Positions 58,583 to 64,000 of a DNA stretch of 64,000 bases are shown here, one piece after another. The notes under the pieces were generated by a model. That model had not been told where the DNA came from and searched no databases. It worked only from the letters and a program-made list of their open reading frames with translations. The translations under genes and the position numbers were made by a program. This DNA is from Salvia splendens. Lineage: Eukaryota; Streptophyta; Magnoliopsida; Lamiales; Lamiaceae. The number at the start of each line of letters is the position of its first letter. Positions within the stretch are counted from its first letter, which is position 1. Location of the stretch: contig NC_056040.1 in the NCBI RefSeq assembly GCF_004379255.2, forward strand, positions 30,594,852 to 30,658,851. Direction: 5' to 3'.

Positions 58583-60133
58583 TGATCAAGAGACCCTGAC
58601 CAACAGATCAAAACAACTCCTAGACAACTTGTCGTTGGGTGCGCTAACTAGAACAAGAACCACTTTCAAGACCTTAACCCACAGTACTATTAATTAGTAA
58701 ATGGATGTAAAGGTCGAATCCCACAGGGATGAAGTGTTTTCACAGTTGTTGTTGACATTTGAGGAATGACTGCTGCCACGCTTCAAAAGTGGGTTAAGTT
58801 TGATCTACCAAATTGAACGACTTGAAACTGACTCCTATCTAACTATCAACTTAAACTAGACTGCATCTTAAACTGACTGACTACAATTAGCTCCGAACTG
58901 ATCAACCTAGAATTTAACTGAATTAAACTGAGAGACTCATGCTAGACTTTCCCAGAATAGCTAAACAAAAGGTAAAGTGGAGTGGGGACCTTTTCCTTTA
59001 ACTAACAACATCAGAAAAGCTGTTAAAAGGTAAAGTGGTTGTAAAGCTATGAATCTGGATCTGAACACTAACTACTTCGTCTTCTACATCAAATCTGCTA
59101 ACAACAGGTCGTAATATGAAACTTAAACATTTAGAGCAAATAAACATCTGAAAATTTGATCTAAAGATGTAAACTCAACTATTACCACATCTAAACTGCT
59201 TGATCAACTTAAAACATAACATGAACAGCGGAAACCATAATTCATGCAAACTCAAACACAAAGCTCCAGATCTACGTAATCTAACAGAGATCCCCAAGAT
59301 CCAACAGCATATCTAAGAATTTCAATGCAACAACCAGATTTCATCCTCCTACACTACCAATTGCAAAAAGCATCCAATCAGATTTCAACAAAGCTGTTCG
59401 AAAAGTAAACCAACTGAGTTCAGCGAAAACATTCATGACTTAAACTTAATGACTTCCAACGGATTTAGCTCAAAACAGAAATTGCACGCATAGAACGAAC
59501 GTAGCAGTAGAGTACTTCAAAACATCAGATGCGAATTAACAGATTCAGAATAGGTTTCACCAACACGAAGTTCTAAACTAGGAAATACTTCAAAATGAAA
59601 ATGTATCCAACAGAAATTTAAATCAATTGTTTCTTTGCCCTTATCAAACGGTGGGACACAGACACGATGAATTTGAAACAAACACCACCACAGCCAGACA
59701 CGAAACCCCTCTGCCAAGTGTGTAGAACGAGATTTGGAGGAATGGTGAGTAAATTTGAGCTTCCGAGACTCAGCTCAGGAGAGAGCCGATGATAAGTGCT
59801 ACCTCAATCTTTCTTCCCCTCCCTATTTTTAGGGAGGCTTGAGGCTCAGATCCCGAGGGCAATCTCCTTCCAAAAGGTCAATTCTGCCCTTCCAGTGAGG
59901 ATATTTAAAATATGCTATATCTCCTTTCGCTGCTTCCGATCTTGCTCGCTTGATCAGTTCGCAGAACAGTGTAAAATTGCTCCATTTTCCTCCTTTATCC
60001 GTTGTCCGCTCGATTCCTTTATGTGGTTTTTGTTCCGGCGGATTTTCTACACACCTGGCTCAAAATCGCACGTTAGTTTCCCAAAAATTGCAGAATTTCA
60101 CCATAGAACCAATGAATGAAACGAGCCTTATCA
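58583..60133 (-). mobile_element. Solo LTR related to the gag-only family, 1551 bp
   Basis: It starts TGATCAAGAG and ends CCTTATCA (TGAT...ATCA, like the LTR at 19032-20608). It shares in order TGTCGTTGGG, AACCCAC, GGTCGAATCCCACAG (58713-58727), CTGCCACGCTT/CTACCACGCTT and CAAAAGGTAAAG. Similarity is clear but low. No second LTR, primer-binding site or gag is beside it. The flanks do not show a clean 5-bp duplication. The minus orientation is inferred from the alignment. Confidence 0.65.
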
Positions 60134-63100
60134 GATACTTATTGGACTTGATCTAAACTAATATTATTTATGAAATGTATTACCTTTTAGTATGCACCGT
60201 TTTGGATTTCGTCTACTCTTTATAGACTTGAAGAGTTTGTTATGAAAGAATCTCTTCCCAGAACTTTCGCAGTCTCTATGAAACTTTTTGTCTCTCTTTT
60301 TCTTTTGAAGAGGGTGGCTGGCGGCTCCTTTTTAGGGTTATAATACATCCCTTTTACATTTCTGTGAAATTGGATTAGTTTAAATAGAGAAATATCAATC
60401 GGCAAGCTCATTTATTGGGCATGGCAAATGGACCATTCAATTAATAGCTTTTATTGTTTCATTCATTTTCCAAGACACAACTGTCACTCATATATATTCC
60501 TTATTATTAATTCGGCTAATTTAAAACCTAATATTGGTAATGCATTCTTAACACTCTTTTATTGTTTTTATACTTATTTAATACTTACTAAAATATTATT
60601 TGCTATATATTTTAAAGGAGATATGTGAAAGGTTCTAATAATCATTCTGTTTTTTTGGGAATATGTTTTTGTGTACATGTGTGCAATGCATGCTGGTTTC
60701 CCTCCTCTATAAATACGTTTAATAACCCAATTTACAAATCAGTTAGCTACACTCTCTTAAAAACTTACATCCAACTCCAACTCACAGTGATTAGATCGAT
60801 TTTTGGTAGTTCTATCTTTCTTTCATTCTTATAAAATCAGTAGTCTAAATATTTAATCTTTGAATGTCTTACCATTTTGCTTAAAGATCTTCTTGGCCTC
60901 CCTTTCCTTTGACCGATGAGTAGATAAGGAATAAAGTAAAACATACTATAACGTAGAAATAATTATGTTTTCATTTTAGTAAATATGTTAATTAGAATAA
61001 GACATATCTCATTTATATACTAACACTTTATTAAAATCCATATTTATTTTTGAAAAAATATTAGTTATTTCTGACATAGGTGTAATGATTTAATAATATT
61101 TACAATAAAAATTGCGATAAGTAAACATTTTAGCATATGTTTATTATTTGTAGCTTTCAGTTTATACATAAAATAAAAACTAATAAAATAATTACTTTTG
61201 TTATAAAAAAAATTATCATTGAAATATTCAAGTATGATATACATTAATGTATTAAAAACTAATTGCAAATTGTACATTCTATACTTGTGAGCCATAAAAT
61301 GATATAAAAATCAAAAATCAAAAAATATTTTCCCAAATGATTTTTTCTATTTTATTACTGCAAATAAAATATTTTTATAGATGAAATAAATTTGATATTT
61401 AAATTGAGATAGTTAATCGTGTAAAAGTAATACTTTATGTGGACTAAAATGTATTTTTGTAGACTTAATTTTAATTAATAGTACTCGTATTGTTTAATCA
61501 AAATTTAGTGTAGTATTAGAAATGATAAGTACTTCATGAAATCATATAATTTCATTCAAGTGGTGTGGATCAATATATATTCATATTAAATTTATACACT
61601 ACAAATTTTTCCAGTACATAAGTAAATTGGCTTTCGTTATTTGGGCTTTCTTAGAAAAACCAACCAGCCCATAACCGTGGCAAGTATATATACAAAGTTT
61701 ATTTCTTTCTAGGGTTATGAGGAAAAAGCGCCTCCCAAATCCTCTCCAAAGCCGTATACACACACACTCATCGTCATATAATTTGTATATTCAATCGTTC
61801 CATTCTATTTCAGTTTTATATATAAGTTCTTATCAATTTTTACACATTTTTGGTTAAATTTTGCATTCGTCTTTTGTAAAACGAATTTGTAACCCTTCAA
61901 ACTCTACGTCCAAAGTATATAATTTGGCGTATTACAATACCCACAAACATAGATCTAAAAATAAATTACTTACTTTTTATATATTGAATTGTTTTTCGTT
62001 TAATTAGGATATTATTTTTCATTTCATTGTATTTCATCTATTTGGTATTCTACTGTATTTATATATTTGGAATCAATATCTACAAAAGAAAGTGCATTTT
62101 TATGGAACTTGGCAACTAATGCCGATTAAAAGTAGATCTATAGAGCCATCTTGATCATAAAATTAATTTTTAAATATACAATTTGATATGTATATCTATT
62201 GATTTTGTTTCATTCAACTCAAATCTTTTATTAATTGGAGTTTCGATCAAGCCCTGCACGATAAATTGTGTTGTAATTTGCAGGAATTAGACCCGAATTT
62301 TTTTTTTTTCATATTTCTCTTGATTTTCATAGTCTTTTTGATAATTTTTATGTTTCTACGGTTTTTTTATCAACAATATATTTGTGCATGTCACTAAACT
62401 GTATATACCAAGATTTACTCTTCATTCGCAGTGGGCAAACAAATCTTGTCATTCTCAATAGCTCTGCCCTTTGTTCAAAGTTAAGTTTTTTATTTTATAT
62501 TGTCATTTAATTTTCATTCAGATATACATTAGTATAGTTTTTCAATTTGAAAAATTCTTGTTTCATCCTTGTTGAAAAAGTCTTGTTTCATCCTTGTTCT
62601 CTTCCAAATAATCTTTTATTCTTGTGGGGTTATTGGTTTTTGAACCTACCTTGCATGATGGATGATTTTATTCTAAAACCTATCATGGTGGTAATTGTTT
62701 TAGCCATTCTTCCCGTTGGTAATGAATTTCTTTTCATAGAATTGTAGTGGAAATGAGATTATTATAAATATATAATTTCAATTCTATTTCTTTGACCTCT
62801 TCCGCAAAGATTTTTTACAGTTACCTCTTCCACATCTGAAAATTTTCATCTCTCCTTTTGATCACTTCTTCATCTTCCTCTTCTTCTTGTTCTCCTTAAA
62901 TCTGTAAATCTTCTTCTAATTATTTACCTCATTTACATTTACATCAGTGCAAATAAACATCATTGAAAGAAAAAATAACTAAAACAGGTTCATGATTTTC
63001 TAAAATACGAACCATTAATTTTTTAGAGCAAATTGAGAGAAAAGAAGTTGATTTTTTGTTTCGAAAATATGCACACCCTCGTTTATGAGAGCTGGTATTT

Positions 63101-63535
63101 ATAGGCAAAGTTTTAGTAAGCTTTCAATAAATTTTAGTAATAAATTCATTTCAGCCTTCAATAAATTTTTGATAGGCTTATTTCATACGCAAGCCCCTGA
63201 AGTGAAATTGTTCAGGTTGATTGACAGTATATTGATTCAAAGCACATGGCTGAAGATTGAAACTAAATGTTTCTGTAATACTATTATCTCTATTACTCAA
63301 TATGTAAAATTGGCGGCTTTGTAATTAATGTATTATTATCCAATGTGTTTAGACAATTACTTTGTATCGATTTGACATATATTTTAAATGACAACTCCAA
63401 AAGAATGTATTATAATATTTTAGGTATGCTTAAAATTCTAAAATAAGATTTGGGTATCATTTTATTAAGTCTGGCGACAAAAATTGAATAGCCTAAATTG
63501 TGGATTTATATATTTATAGATTAACCAATAATATA
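60134..63535. other. AT-rich intergenic DNA, no gene recognised
   Basis: About 3.4 kb of low-complexity AT-rich sequence with short frames only. A segment near 61690-61780 (AGGGTTATGAGGAAAAAGCG, then a CACACACAC run) looks like a leader, but no coding exon follows. Confidence 0.45.
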
Positions 63536-63755
63536 CTCCTCCGTCCGTTATTATGAGTCTCATTTATGGGCGGCTTGCCGGGTTTTAAGAAATGTTTTAA
63601 AAAATGGGTGGAAACAAGTTAGTGGAATAAATGTTTCATTTGTATATATTAGTTTTAAATGAAATGGGAGTGGAATGAGTTAGTAGAATGTGAAACTCCT
63701 ATTCACGGACGGACTAAAATGGAAAAATGAGACTCCTATTCACGGTTAGAGGGAG
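63536..63755. mobile_element. Stowaway-like MITE related to MITE C, 220 bp
   Basis: The left end CTCCTCCGTCCGTTATTATG and the right end GGTTAGAGGGAG are imperfectly inverted, with TA at both borders. The interior shares GGGTTTTAAGAAATG, GAATGAGTTAGT and CACGGACGGAC with 50724-50975. Confidence 0.75.
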
Positions 63756-64000
63756 TAGTTAACATAATTAAATATTACATATTTTATATCCATAAAAGAA
63801 AAAAAATACATAAGGGTATTTTTGTCCTTACAATTTGTATCTACAAAAACTATTTTATGTATCAACCAACATTTTAAAAAGACTATCTTGACACTATCTT
63901 AATTTCGTCACGAAAATCCTATCTATAAATAATTTTCTTGCTCTATCCTATCTGCACAGTCAAACGAGCCCTTAAAATCACCTTCTCCATTAATTTAGTA
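63756..64000. other. AT-rich end of window
   Basis: Nothing recognised. Confidence 0.4.

Overview
The window reads as repeat-rich, intron-bearing plant nuclear DNA from a eudicot, AT-rich with GC-rich transposon islands. The evidence is two spliced genes with plant-type orthologues, plus Ty3/gypsy, Ty1/copia, LINE, hAT, PIF/Harbinger, Mutator-like and Stowaway-like elements, many with a readable target-site duplication (TSD). I cannot fix the species.

Only two host genes are well supported. On the minus strand at 21645-23838 is a seven-exon reticulon-like gene (RTNLB21 type, acidic N-terminal extension). On the plus strand at 41121-49639 is a nine-exon gene for a FIP1[V]-like polyadenylation factor of about 1299 residues. 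From memory, their Arabidopsis counterparts (At5g58000 and At5g58040) are also close neighbours, so the pair may be old microsynteny stretched here by transposons.

Layout. 1-5194: a minus-strand Ty3/gypsy pol stub, then the 3' part of a Tat-type element with tandem repeats, two minus-strand accessory genes (one with two clear introns), a polypurine tract and a plus-oriented LTR. 6832-7894: hAT element. 8640-12800: dead L1-type LINE split by another hAT. 12790-20755: a MITE split by a gag-only LTR element (12940-20608) whose two LTRs differ in distal U3. 20987-21531: Harbinger MITE next to the reticulon gene. 24336-26784: Harbinger MITE carrying a solo LTR. 27004-28503: deleted Harbinger element. 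30166-32136: foldback repeat and a tandem duplication, one unit of which holds a Mutator-like MITE while the other keeps the empty site. 32985-40720: dead Ty1/copia element. 41121-49639: FIP1 gene with three Stowaway-like MITEs in introns. 50252-51023: three nested MITEs. 51646-51771: palindromic Mutator-like MITE. 53757-57811: two same-orientation Harbinger elements with damaged transposases. 58583-60133: solo LTR related to the gag-only family. The rest is AT-rich DNA without a supportable gene.

The transposons do not form a pathway. Their nesting gives a relative time order, and several are placed to affect the host genes (reticulon intron 3 and 3' flank; FIP1 introns 1, 2 and 5). All calls come from reading the sequence; no database search was run.
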